NCBI GenBank assembly: GCA_023250205.1
Contig: JAHFBE010000020.1
Location: 1 to 37,345 of the forward strand
Source of the DNA: Candidatus Melainabacteria bacterium
Lineage (GTDB): Bacteria > Cyanobacteriota > Vampirovibrionia > 2-02-FULL-35-15
DNA length: 37,345 nt
Reading direction: 5' to 3'
Shown here: piece after piece, positions 14,895-24,003 of the stretch
Layout: every line of letters starts with the position of its first letter
Position numbering within the stretch: position 1 is the first letter of the stretch
Program-made: the position numbers and the translations under genes
Notes under the pieces: generated by a model
The model's input: only the letters and a program-made list of their open reading frames with translations
The model's database searches: none
What the model was told of the DNA's origin: nothing

Positions 14895-17591
14895 ATGATA
14901 TTCAAAAAATTAATATTAAAAAACTTCATGTCTTATTCAAACGCTGAAGTTGATCTTTCGGGTATACATGTTGCATGTTTAATTGGAGCAAATGGTGCCG
15001 GGAAATCCAGCTTGCTTGATGCTATTACATGGACTATCTGGGAAGAGGGAAGAGCTAGAACAGATGAACTTGTAAAACTTGGGACAGATGAAATGTCCTG
15101 TGAAGTTGATTTTTATATGGAAGACAATCTGTATAAAATTTACAGGTCAAGGAATAAAGGACTTAAAAATTCTCAAGGAAAATCAAACTTAGAATTTCAA
15201 ATTTTTAATCCTAAGGATCAAACCTGGAAACCATTAACATTAAGTTCTACTCGTCAAACTCAAGAGTTAATTATAAAAACGATTAAAATGGATTATCCAA
15301 CTTTTGTTAATAGTGTTTACCTGAAACAGGGTAAGGCAGATGAGTTTACTGTAAAAAGACCAAATGAGAGAAAACAAATCCTTGCAGATATTTTAGGACT
15401 TGAAGTCTATGACAAACTTTGTGAAGTTGCAAAAGAGGGAACAAGAGAAATTGAACAGGGGATATCTCTTGAACAGAATTTAATAGTAAGTTTGAATGAA
15501 AAGATCCAAAAAGAAGGAGAAGTAAGAACTCTTTTTGACAGTGTATTTGCTCAGGTTAGCGGAATAGATATTGAGCTTAATAAGATAAAAAATTTGCTTA
15601 ATGCAAAGGAAAAAGAACTTAATGAAAAAAGAGAAAAGGAAAAACAAATTCAAACTCTTGAGAAATCAAAACAAAATCAGGAATCTTTAATTAAAATTCT
15701 TGAAGAGCAGCTAAAGAATACAAAAGAAAAAGAAACAAAATGCAAAGAGTTAATTGATAATAAATCAAAGATACTTAAGGAGCATGGGGAGTATGTAAGG
15801 CTAAAAGAAGAATATGAGATTACTGAAAAGAAAAGAGATGAATTTAATAAATTTACCCTTGAAAAAGCACATCTTGAGCAGGAACTAAAAGAAAAAATAA
15901 GTAAAACCGAACAAGATCTTGCAGTATATAAATCAAAATTAAAGGATAGGAGTTCTTCTAAAGATAAATTAGATGAAAAACTTAAAAATGAAAACAAGTT
16001 TAAAGATTTTCTTGTTAGAGCAGAAAATGAGATTAATAATTTTAAGAAATCTCAGGAGTTTTTAGCTAAAGTAGAAACCGAAGGTTTGGAATTAAAACAT
16101 CAGAAAGAACTACTATCTCTTGAGTTTAAGAAAATCTCAGAAGATAGAAATGAAATTAAAAACAAAATTAAAACTTTATCTGAACATGGACATGCTGACC
16201 CTTGTCCCTTATGCAAAAGTCCTATAAATGATAAGAGTAAAGTGATTGAGCTTTATAACTCTGAAATATTAGCTCTGAATGAATGTGAAAGTTTGCTTAA
16301 TGAAAAGCTTAATTCCCTGGAAGAAAAATTGGTTAAAAAGAGAAAAGAGCATTCTGAAGTAAAAGAAAGAATAAACAATTTTGGGAAAGTTGTAATATCT
16401 ATTTTGCCCGAGTTAAGAGAAATAAAGCAGGAAGAAGTTAATCTTAAGGTTCTTGAAAAAGAAAATAGTGTTGAAATTGTTTCTTTCCTTTCCTCACAAC
16501 TTGAGGTCTCAAAAAGTGAGTTTCAAAAGACAAGGGAACAGGTAGTGTTACTTGATAAGGAAATAAGTTCATTTCAAAATGAAATCCTCTCTTTGAATAC
16601 CTTTTTAAGCAGCGGAACTTTAATAAAAGAAGCCGTGGGAAAAATAAATAAGGTTAAAAATGAAATTGAAAATCTGAAATATTCTTCTGAGTCATATGAC
16701 TTACTCAGGACTGCTTTAAAGGAAAAAGAAAGTATAGTAACTTTATATGGTTCTTTGAATAATGCTGAGTCAGAGATTCTTGCTATTCAAAAAGAAGTAG
16801 AGACTTTGACTGTAAAAATATCTGTAGGTAGAAGTGAATTAAATGAACTTGATGCCCTTATAAAGGCAAATAAAAATCAAGTCCAAGATATTGATACTTT
16901 GATGAAAGAAGTAAACGAATTAAGGCAAAAAGAATTTAATGAAACTGAAAAATTGAATGAAAATAAAAAACAGCTTATTTTGCTTGAGCAGACGCTGGAA
17001 GAAATTCAGAATTCAAAGAAACTGTTGGAAGAGAAAGAATGTAAGATTAAAGATTTCTTAGATAAGAAAAAGGACCTTGAAACTTTAGAGAGAGCATTTA
17101 GTAAAAATGGTATTCAGGTTGCAATCATTGAAACGATTGTTCCTGAAATTGAAAAAGAAGCAAATAGAATCTTAAGCAGGCTTACTGAAAATCAGATGCA
17201 TGTTGCGCTTAAAACAAAACGTGAAAAGAAAAGCTCAAGTGGAATGACAGAAACTCTTGATGTGGTTATTGCTGATGATGCAGGAACAAGGAATTATGAA
17301 CTATATAGTGGCGGGGAGGCTTTTAAAATAAACTTTGCTCTAAGACTTGCATTGTCAAGATTGCTTGCAAATAGAGCTGGCGCAAAACTTCAGACATTAA
17401 TTATTGATGAAGGCTTTGGTTCTCAGGATGATGCAGGGAAAGAAAGACTTATAGAAGTTATAAAGTCCATTGAAAATGAATTTGAATTGATTTTAGTAGT
17501 TACTCACCTTGATGAGTTAAAAGAAGCATTTTCTTCTCAGATACTGGTTACAAAGGATGAAAAGGGCTCTAAAGTCAGACTTGTAGCTTAA
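14895..17591 (+). CDS. sbcC: SbcC/Rad50-type ATPase (exonuclease subunit SbcC)
   Basis: SMC-like ATPase that works with the SbcD/Mre11 nuclease on DNA ends and hairpins. The N-terminal P-loop GANGAGKSSLLDAI is at residues 31-44, after the family opening KLILKNFMSYSNAEVDL. Two long coiled-coil arms surround a zinc-hook CPLC near residues 436-439. The ABC signature is LYSGGEAFKINFALRLALS and Walker B is TLIIDEGFGSQDD near residue 835. The length (898) is closer to Rad50 than to E. coli SbcC (1048). No sbcD is adjacent, so the nuclease must be encoded elsewhere. It is divergent from atpE across 200 bases. A protein fold that loads on hairpins is notable in a genome with many palindromic repeats. 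Confidence 0.95.
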   Translation: MIFKKLILKNFMSYSNAEVDLSGIHVACLIGANGAGKSSLLDAITWTIWEEGRARTDELVKLGTDEMSCEVDFYMEDNLYKIYRSRNKGLKNSQGKSNLEFQIFNPKDQTWKPLTLSSTRQTQELIIKTIKMDYPTFVNSVYLKQGKADEFTVKRPNERKQILADILGLEVYDKLCEVAKEGTREIEQGISLEQNLIVSLNEKIQKEGEVRTLFDSVFAQVSGIDIELNKIKNLLNAKEKELNEKREKEKQIQTLEKSKQNQESLIKILEEQLKNTKEKETKCKELIDNKSKILKEHGEYVRLKEEYEITEKKRDEFNKFTLEKAHLEQELKEKISKTEQDLAVYKSKLKDRSSSKDKLDEKLKNENKFKDFLVRAENEINNFKKSQEFLAKVETEGLELKHQKELLSLEFKKISEDRNEIKNKIKTLSEHGHADPCPLCKSPINDKSKVIELYNSEILALNECESLLNEKLNSLEEKLVKKRKEHSEVKERINNFGKVVISILPELREIKQEEVNLKVLEKENSVEIVSFLSSQLEVSKSEFQKTREQVVLLDKEISSFQNEILSLNTFLSSGTLIKEAVGKINKVKNEIENLKYSSESYDLLRTALKEKESIVTLYGSLNNAESEILAIQKEVETLTVKISVGRSELNELDALIKANKNQVQDIDTLMKEVNELRQKEFNETEKLNENKKQLILLEQTLEEIQNSKKLLEEKECKIKDFLDKKKDLETLERAFSKNGIQVAIIETIVPEIEKEANRILSRLTENQMHVALKTKREKKSSSGMTETLDVVIADDAGTRNYELYSGGEAFKINFALRLALSRLLANRAGAKLQTLIIDEGFGSQDDAGKERLIEVIKSIENEFELILVVTHLDELKEAFSSQILVTKDEKGSKVRLVA

Positions 17592-17687
17592 CTCTTATTT
17601 TGTTCATAAAATATAAGAACTTGGTTAAATTTTGTTTAAGAAGATAAATTCTTTATACATAGTTGCTTTCTACTAATAAGAACTTCT

Positions 17688-20294
17688 ATGTCAAATCAAG
17701 TACAAAACAATCAACTTTATTCCATAATTCAAGTGCTCGGAAAGTTGGCCACAAAGTATTCCAGAGATAATCCTGACACTCCACCAGAAACCGCAAGTAC
17801 TCAGAGCTGTTTGCCTGATAGTGAAACAAGGCATCAGGCTTCATTAGCCAGGACTTTAATTAAAAATGATGAGCTTGCTAATAAGAGCTCTGTTGATCTG
17901 CATAAATGTGATCAAATACTTGATATTGTCAGTCAGGACGAAAATCTTAGTAAAGATGCAAAAGCACTCATTTTTCTTACTGGTTTAGCAACATATGGAG
18001 TAGATCTTAAGAATGCAGAAAAAGGTTCCATGCCATTTTATCAAGCACTTGATTTCATTATTACTAACAGAGAAAAAATACAAGAAACTTTTCCTGATTT
18101 TTTTCAAGGGAAATTCCCCAGTACAATGCATGAAGCATTTTTAAAGTTTAATTCAATCTTCCTTCAACAAAAAACAGCTAATCCGGGAGATATTTTACAA
18201 AACATAAATTTGTTGCAAGGAAAAAGTGAAATAGAATTAATAAATTTAGTTTCTGAAGTCTTAGATCATGCAGAAAATAATCAGGTTGTTAAAGAAATGC
18301 TTGCAGACTTTGATGGTAAATATCAAATATCCCGAATATTGAATAGCTTAACAGCTGCAAAACTGGAAGAAGCTGTTCCCAAAGTAGTTAAGCAAATAGA
18401 AGAAAATAAAGATCAGGCAAATAGAATGAGTGTTGTTATAAGAGGGACGTTGGCTGCAAATGGTTCTTTCTTAAAAGGAGCAGAACAACTAGTCTCAGAT
18501 AAAACATTATTACCTAAGATTCTGCCAAAGGTTGTAACTAAAAAAGTATTTGAATCAGAAATGAAAAAAGAATTCCCTGCTTTGAAAGGAACCTCAGGAA
18601 ACTTTGCCGGTGGTTTTTCTCCCTATTCTAATTTTGTAATATTGAATCTTGATGTACTTGGGGTTTATAAAGATACTTCTGTGCCTGAAGAAATGGCAGC
18701 ACATGAAGCAGCAACACATGCTATAGAAGCATGGGCAAGAACTCTTTTGCCAGATTCAAAAAAACATGAAGCCGGAGTAGAAAGAGTAAAAATAGATCTC
18801 AGAGAGCCAGGGGAAGAAATCCTGGGTCCAAATGGTTTTTTTGAAGTGCCAACTTTTGCCTCTGTTGAGTTAAGAGATAAAGTAGAAAAGTTTATTTTAG
18901 AAATTATTGAAGGGGGACATCAGGACAAAGTCATAAAAACTTCATCTGATACTATTCCTGATTTTAAAGCTCCAGGAATGGATTTTGAAAGTACAAAATT
19001 AAATGATAAAGGACTTGAATTCTTAGATTCATTACTGGCAGATGGAAATTTTGTTGAACAGTTTAATTTTGATAGTGATAAACAATCTGCACACAAAGCT
19101 GCAAAAGAAGCTCTTAAAGAAACTATAGAAGGATGTATCTTTAGATATGAATTTACTGTTGGAAAACATTTTAATGGACAGATGGCTCATCCCCATGTTT
19201 CTTTAAAAACATTAGCATCTTTAGGTATTGATCCTAAGAATGTAGCATTAACTCCTGAAGGAGAAGCTCTTGGATTTAGATCAAGTGTAGATGCAATCGA
19301 AATATTTGAATATCAGGTGGGAATGAGTAGTTCCCCAGTAGGAATTAAGAAGTATAGAAAATGTAGTGAAGAGATGCGTGCTCAGGAAAGTCAGGCTAGA
19401 TATGGACATGAGGTTGCGGTGAAGTCTGAAGAAGTCTTGAGGTCAAAAATGCCACCAAACGCAGATTTATTTATTGATAAGTCTCCAAAAATTAATGTGG
19501 CTGAGAAAGAAGAAAACCTTGCTATTATCAGCGGGAGAAATAATGCTGCAGCTATTATGAGAGAGTCCAGAAGAGAAGCCTCTGAGCTTCCACATGATAT
19601 TGAACTTATAAAAACAGCTAACAAATTAAAAAGTCTTAAAAGTCAATTTACCGACATAGACCATAAAATATTAAATTTGTGTGACTCTCTTATGCCTGAA
19701 ATTAAATCAAAATATAAAAGTAATAGCGGTACTTATATCATCCATCCTGCAAATGAACAAATAGTTCAACAGGCAAAAAATGCAGAAAACTATTCGCCAG
19801 ATAAAAAAATTGAAAATCATGAATTAAATAGCAAAACTGAAGATACTCTGACTGAAAAGGATATAAGAAAAATGTTTGAATTTATGGAATTGATGCTTGC
19901 TGATAATTTACCTGAAAAGCTTAGTGATGCACAAGGAAGAAATTCTGCATTAGAAAAAGTATTTAAATTGAAAGAAAATATTGAAGCAATGGATCAAGGA
20001 GTAAGTAGGAAGCCAAGGCTTGATGATGAAACTGAAAAAGAAGTAAGTCTGTTAAAAGATTTAATTGATAAGCAAAAAGTGATCATTGATCAGATAAATG
20101 AAATAAAGAAAACACAAGGACTTAAAATCTTAGATCCTGTTTTTACTCTAAGTACTGACTCAGAACAAGCCAGATCAGTGCAGGATGATTATTTGTTGGC
20201 TAGTGCAGTTTTTGAAGAAACACAGGGTATTGTACAATCAATGCAAAGCGATATAGAAGTCATTGGTTTTTTAAGTAGTAAAAAAAGCGAGTAG
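17688..20294 (+). CDS. large protein of unknown function with an HExxxH motif (868 residues)
   Basis: Not recognised. There is no signal peptide or membrane helix, so it is probably cytoplasmic or exported by a non-Sec route. The N-terminal third is helical and charged. The middle part (about residues 285-560) looks folded, with aromatic-rich segments such as NFAGGFSPYSNFVILNLDVL followed by EEMAAHEAATHAIEAWART. That stretch contains HEAATH (H339, E340, H344), one residue longer between the histidines than the classical HExxH zinc-protease motif. The C-terminal 250 residues are helical and probably coiled coil (KTANKLKSLKSQF). The ATG at 17688 has no strong Shine-Dalgarno. It starts 96 bases after sbcC and ends 180 bases before the RelA/SpoT gene, and no functional link to either is evident. 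Confidence 0.85.
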   Translation: MSNQVQNNQLYSIIQVLGKLATKYSRDNPDTPPETASTQSCLPDSETRHQASLARTLIKNDELANKSSVDLHKCDQILDIVSQDENLSKDAKALIFLTGLATYGVDLKNAEKGSMPFYQALDFIITNREKIQETFPDFFQGKFPSTMHEAFLKFNSIFLQQKTANPGDILQNINLLQGKSEIELINLVSEVLDHAENNQVVKEMLADFDGKYQISRILNSLTAAKLEEAVPKVVKQIEENKDQANRMSVVIRGTLAANGSFLKGAEQLVSDKTLLPKILPKVVTKKVFESEMKKEFPALKGTSGNFAGGFSPYSNFVILNLDVLGVYKDTSVPEEMAAHEAATHAIEAWARTLLPDSKKHEAGVERVKIDLREPGEEILGPNGFFEVPTFASVELRDKVEKFILEIIEGGHQDKVIKTSSDTIPDFKAPGMDFESTKLNDKGLEFLDSLLADGNFVEQFNFDSDKQSAHKAAKEALKETIEGCIFRYEFTVGKHFNGQMAHPHVSLKTLASLGIDPKNVALTPEGEALGFRSSVDAIEIFEYQVGMSSSPVGIKKYRKCSEEMRAQESQARYGHEVAVKSEEVLRSKMPPNADLFIDKSPKINVAEKEENLAIISGRNNAAAIMRESRREASELPHDIELIKTANKLKSLKSQFTDIDHKILNLCDSLMPEIKSKYKSNSGTYIIHPANEQIVQQAKNAENYSPDKKIENHELNSKTEDTLTEKDIRKMFEFMELMLADNLPEKLSDAQGRNSALEKVFKLKENIEAMDQGVSRKPRLDDETEKEVSLLKDLIDKQKVIIDQINEIKKTQGLKILDPVFTLSTDSEQARSVQDDYLLASAVFEETQGIVQSMQSDIEVIGFLSSKKSE

Positions 20295-20431
20295 CTAAAC
20301 TTTTAAAGAAAACCTCATTAATGACTTGTTTTATGTTGTTTTAGTATTTGTAAATGGCAACACCTCTTGATAATAGTTGAGAATTTATTAAGCACTGTCT
20401 AAAAAATGCTTGATTTGTCTATAATTCAGTT

Positions 20432-20491
20432 ATGAGATTCAAAGATGAATTTATGAAAACAATAGAAAAAACTCTTGAAAACCTTGGATGA
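20432..20491 (+). other. 19-codon leader ORF overlapping the RelA/SpoT start, with -10 box
   Basis: A perfect TATAAT (20420-20425) is followed after six bases by an ATG opening a 19-codon frame (starts MRFKDEFMKTIEKTLENLG) whose TGA ends at 20491, inside the RelA/SpoT coding region. It may be a real leader peptide giving translational coupling. Alternatively it is the true N-terminus of the downstream enzyme, split by one extra base in the A-run at 20465-20470. Removing one A would fuse the two frames cleanly. Confidence 0.45.
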
Positions 20492-22697
20492 TAAAACAGA
20501 GACAATTTTAGTTACCCAATTTTTGGACAAATTTTCAAAGCTTGACAGGCCTAAAGTAGACTTTGAAAAAATTAAAAAAGCATTGGAATTTGCGTGTAAG
20601 TTACATGGTGGACAAAAACGGGTTAGTGAAGAACCGTATATTATTCATCCTATTGCAGTTGCAGAAATTCTAATTGATTTAAATTGTGATTCTGACACAG
20701 TTTGTGCTGGTTTACTTCACGATACTCTAGAAGATACTGCTATAGATATTGTCCAGCTTGAAAAAGAGTTTGGACCTGAAATAACAAAACTTGTTGAAGG
20801 TGTTACAAAGATCGGAAAATTAAGCTTTGTTTCTACTCAGGAACATCAGGCTGAGAACTTTCGTAAAATGCTTATGGCAATTGCTCTTGACATAAGAGTG
20901 GTTCTTGTAAAGATTGCTGACAGGCTTCATAACATGAAAACATTACAGCATCTCTCTCTTGAAAAGCAAAAACGCATTGCACAGGAAACCCTCGATATAT
21001 TTGCACCTCTTGCAAATAGATTTGGTCTAAATAAAGCGAAAAATGAACTTGAAGACTTATCGTTTTTTTATCTTGAACCTGATAAATACAAAGAAGTTGA
21101 AAGACTTGTAATGGGAGACAGAGAATATAGTGAAAAGAAAATAAAGGAAATAATATCAAAGATAAAAACAGAGCTTGAAAAGTCAGGAATTAAAGCTGAG
21201 ATATATGGTAGACCAAAGCATTTATACAGCATTCATAGAAAAATGTACAGACTTGGAAGCAAAGAACTCTATGATTTGCTAGGGATAAGGATTATTGTTG
21301 AGAGAGAAAGACAGTGTTATGAAGTAATGGGAATTATTCATGATCTATTCAGACCGATACCAGGGAAGTTTAAAGATTATATTGCTATTCCAAAAACAAA
21401 TATGTATCAATCTCTTCATACAGCGGTTGTAGGACCTCATGGAAGACCTGTAGAGATTCAAATTAGAACAGACGAAATGCATCAGATTGCAGAGTATGGT
21501 ATTGCTGCGCACTGGAAGTATAAAGAAGGTGGTTCATCTAAAAAAGCAGATGATATGTACGATGAAAAACTTGCTTGGATTAGGCAGTTAATAGAATGGC
21601 AAAGTGACTTAAAAGATCCTGAAGAATATATTGATGCAGTAAAACTTGATTTTCTTTCAGATGAAGTCTTTATTTTAACTCCAAAAGGTGAAGTAATTGA
21701 TCTTCCAAGGAATTCAACACCAGTGGATTTTGCATACAGAATTCATACTGATATTGGAAATAGATGTATTGGAGCAAAAGTAAACGGAAGAATGGTTCCG
21801 TTAGAAACTAAATTAAAAAATGGAGATATTGTAGAAATTGTTACTGGGAAAAATGCTCATCCAAGCCTTGATTGGTTGAACTATGTGGTGACAAATTCTA
21901 CAAAGAATAAAATTCGCCAATGGTTTAAGAAACAACATAAAGATGTTCATGTTGAACAAGGTAGAAAACTTATTGAAAATGCTTTTGGAGAAAATAAAAT
22001 AGATGAGATTTTTGCATCAGATGACTTTGATGAAGCGATAAGAAAATTAAACAGAGCAACAAAAGAGGATTTACTTTCTTCATTAGGATGTGGTGATGTA
22101 TCAATATCTCAGCTTAAAGGTAAATTAAAGAGATTCTTGCCAGAAGAAATTGAAGAAGAGAATATTTATGTTTCTGAGAGAAAGGCAGAAGAAGAAATTG
22201 CAGCTCTAGATGGGATGTTACATCATTTAGCAAAGTGTTGTTCTCCTCTTCCAGGAGAAGATATCGTAGGTGTTGTTTCTAAGGGTAAAGGAATAATAGT
22301 TCATAGGAATGACTGTCAAAATCTGGATATTGTTGAAAATGACAGAATAATTCCAATTCAATGGCAAGGTACAAAAAATAAATCTTATAGTGCTGCAATT
22401 GAAGTAGAGTGTATTGATAGAGTAGGAATCTCAAGAGATATATTAAATAAAGTTGCAGATGAAAAAATAAATGTTCGGGATTTAAGACTTGTAGGAAGAA
22501 CTACAAATGATACAGCAGTAATAAAAATTGTAGTTGAAGTGACCGATCTCCACGATTTAAAAAAAATAATGTCGAGTATAAGCAGAGTTGGTGATGTATT
22601 AAATGTGTTTAGATCCGGAGAATATAAACGCTCAGCTTTATTTAAGAAAAAAGCAAATGGAAAAGACAAGTCAATTGAAAAAATTGATAATAATTAA
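20475..22697 (+). CDS. bifunctional (p)ppGpp synthetase/hydrolase, RelA/SpoT family
   Basis: Makes and degrades the stringent-response alarmone. The domain order is complete. The HD hydrolase has HGGQKRVSEEPYIIHPIAVA, LLHDTLED and KIADRLHNMKT. The synthetase has YGRPKHLYSIHRKM, FKDYIAIPKTNMYQSLHT and EIQIRTDEMHQIAEYGIAAH. The TGS domain begins VFILTPKGEVIDLPRNSTPV near residue 400, followed by the conserved-Cys region (HHLAKCCSPLPGEDIVG) and a C-terminal ACT domain (near residues 640-710). An intact HD core implies active hydrolysis. At 740 residues it is a standard long RSH enzyme. The frame opens with TTG at 20475 or 20484, and no ATG fits the N-terminus. It is probably monocistronic. Confidence 0.95.
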   Translation: MKTLDDKTETILVTQFLDKFSKLDRPKVDFEKIKKALEFACKLHGGQKRVSEEPYIIHPIAVAEILIDLNCDSDTVCAGLLHDTLEDTAIDIVQLEKEFGPEITKLVEGVTKIGKLSFVSTQEHQAENFRKMLMAIALDIRVVLVKIADRLHNMKTLQHLSLEKQKRIAQETLDIFAPLANRFGLNKAKNELEDLSFFYLEPDKYKEVERLVMGDREYSEKKIKEIISKIKTELEKSGIKAEIYGRPKHLYSIHRKMYRLGSKELYDLLGIRIIVERERQCYEVMGIIHDLFRPIPGKFKDYIAIPKTNMYQSLHTAVVGPHGRPVEIQIRTDEMHQIAEYGIAAHWKYKEGGSSKKADDMYDEKLAWIRQLIEWQSDLKDPEEYIDAVKLDFLSDEVFILTPKGEVIDLPRNSTPVDFAYRIHTDIGNRCIGAKVNGRMVPLETKLKNGDIVEIVTGKNAHPSLDWLNYVVTNSTKNKIRQWFKKQHKDVHVEQGRKLIENAFGENKIDEIFASDDFDEAIRKLNRATKEDLLSSLGCGDVSISQLKGKLKRFLPEEIEEENIYVSERKAEEEIAALDGMLHHLAKCCSPLPGEDIVGVVSKGKGIIVHRNDCQNLDIVENDRIIPIQWQGTKNKSYSAAIEVECIDRVGISRDILNKVADEKINVRDLRLVGRTTNDTAVIKIVVEVTDLHDLKKIMSSISRVGDVLNVFRSGEYKRSALFKKKANGKDKSIEKIDNN

Positions 22698-22844
22698 TCG
22701 CTAATTGATTTTTGTAATAGCTTGGAATAAAAGAACAAAGAATAAAATATAAAAGAAACTATTTGAAAAAATTAAAAATTTCCCAAACGATTCCCACATT
22801 AAGAAATTCATGAATTACCCCCATTTTGCTCTGTATAATTAATA

Positions 22845-23186
22845 TTAGTTACCAGAATCTTTCTTTTGTTCCGGTGAGTACTTTGTAAACATCAGGTTAC
22901 TTGGACAGTCTCCGGTTACTACCTTGTATTGTTTTGAGTTCTCAGGACATTTTGGATCTTCTACATATTTGCAGCTATAAACAACCTGAAACCCATCATC
23001 ATTCTCTTTGCTGCAGCAACAAATACTGAATACAGAAGGTGGTCTGTTTGAATCTGAGACATCATAGTAGTTTGAGTCTTCAGCATAAGAAGACAGGGTT
23101 AGATTAAGAAAAACGATAAGCAAGGCCAGTAATCTTATTGGCCAAAAAATTATTTTTTTCAAGTTTTCTCTTTTTTTCTTACTCAT
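22845..23186 (-). CDS. small secreted cysteine-rich protein, unknown
   Basis: Not recognised. A Lys-rich start (MSKKKRENLKK) is followed by a hydrophobic core (WPIRLLALLIVFLNLTL) and a likely signal-peptidase site after SSYA (about residue 35), so the mature protein of roughly 78 residues is outside the cytoplasmic membrane. It has six cysteines: a CCC triplet at 56-58 and singles at 72, 80 and 94. That suggests disulfides or metal binding. There is no lipobox, because the first Cys lies well after the cleavage site. A TATAAT (23277-23272 on the minus strand) lies about 85 bases upstream. The ATG has no strong Shine-Dalgarno. It is the same strand as maf but separated by 146 bases. Confidence 0.65.
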   Translation of the reverse strand: MSKKKRENLKKIIFWPIRLLALLIVFLNLTLSSYAEDSNYYDVSDSNRPPSVFSICCCSKENDDGFQVVYSCKYVEDPKCPENSKQYKVVTGDCPSNLMFTKYSPEQKKDSGN

Positions 23187-23332
23187 GCCAGTGACCTAGT
23201 GTTACTACAGGGTTATACCCAAGGTTAATTAAGGGTTAAATAAGGCAAATAGATGATTTGTCAGTACTTTAATTATAAAAAGCATTACCTCCCGGTTATG
23301 TGACATTTAGCACAAAAAGAGGGGAAGTTTCC

Positions 23333-23950
23333 TTAAGAAATCAATGATAAAAACCTTTTAAGGGGTAATCCAACTACATTAAAGTAATCTCCCTGGATTT
23401 TTTTTACTAGTTTCTTTCCTTTGCCCTGAATTGCATATGCTCCGGCTTTATCCAAGGGCTCTTTTGTCTTTATGTATGAAAGGGCTTCATGCTTTAAGAT
23501 TTTTTTCATATATACCTTTGTGGTTTCGGAATCAGAAATTATATATTTTTTCTTTAGGTCAATTAACCCAATTCCAGTGTGAACTTTATGTTCTTTATTG
23601 CTCAGTTTCAGGATTATATTTAATGCATCCTTTTTGTTTTTTGGCTTACCAATCATCTTTTTTTTATATTCAATAGCAGTGTCAAACCCAACAATTATTT
23701 CATTTCCCTTTAGTGACATATTGAGGCAAACCCATAATGCTTTTGCAAGGCTTAGGATTTTAACTAGCTTTTTTGGACCAAAGGTTTCAAATTTACGCAT
23801 TAGCTTGTTTTCATCCAGATCAGGTTTCGCTACAACGAAATTCAGTCCTATTTGTTTTAATAGCTTTATTCTACGGGGAGAGGCTGATGCAAGGACAATC
23901 TTTCTATTTCTTGAAAAATTGTATCTATGATTTTTCTTTTTTTTTGACAT
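23333..23950 (-). CDS. maf: Maf family nucleoside triphosphate pyrophosphatase
   Basis: House-cleaning pyrophosphatase that hydrolyses dTTP, UTP or modified nucleotides, historically named for septum inhibition. The family signature KIVLASASPRRIKLLKQIGL is near the start. VGFDTAIEY carries the catalytic Asp in the place of the usual ADTVV, then GKPKNKKDA, and the end has EPLDKAGAYAIQGKG and GDYFNVVGLPL. Length 205 is normal with a short basic N-terminal extension (MSKKKKNHRYNF). The ATG is preceded by AGGAAAAG. Codons 3-5 lie in a nine-A run. It is divergent from the TPR gene at 24004 across 53 bases. Which Maf substrate class it belongs to is uncertain. Confidence 0.88.
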   Translation of the reverse strand: MSKKKKNHRYNFSRNRKIVLASASPRRIKLLKQIGLNFVVAKPDLDENKLMRKFETFGPKKLVKILSLAKALWVCLNMSLKGNEIIVGFDTAIEYKKKMIGKPKNKKDALNIILKLSNKEHKVHTGIGLIDLKKKYIISDSETTKVYMKKILKHEALSYIKTKEPLDKAGAYAIQGKGKKLVKKIQGDYFNVVGLPLKRFLSLIS

Positions 23951-24003
23951 TTACTCTTTTCCTACTTGCTTCATTCTTCTATCCTTTGCTACCATAATAT
24001 CTG

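Noticed and set aside
18702-18719. Classical zinc metalloprotease call for the 868-residue protein
   Set aside because: The spacing is HExxxH, not HExxH, and no third ligand motif was found.
22826-22845. Plus-strand TGTATAAT promoter before the Cys-rich gene
   Set aside because: No plus-strand gene or RNA structure follows. In such AT-rich DNA a single hexamer is weak evidence.
23431-23997. Plus-strand ORFs across maf
   Set aside because: They are antisense shadows of the conserved maf gene with no recognisable product.
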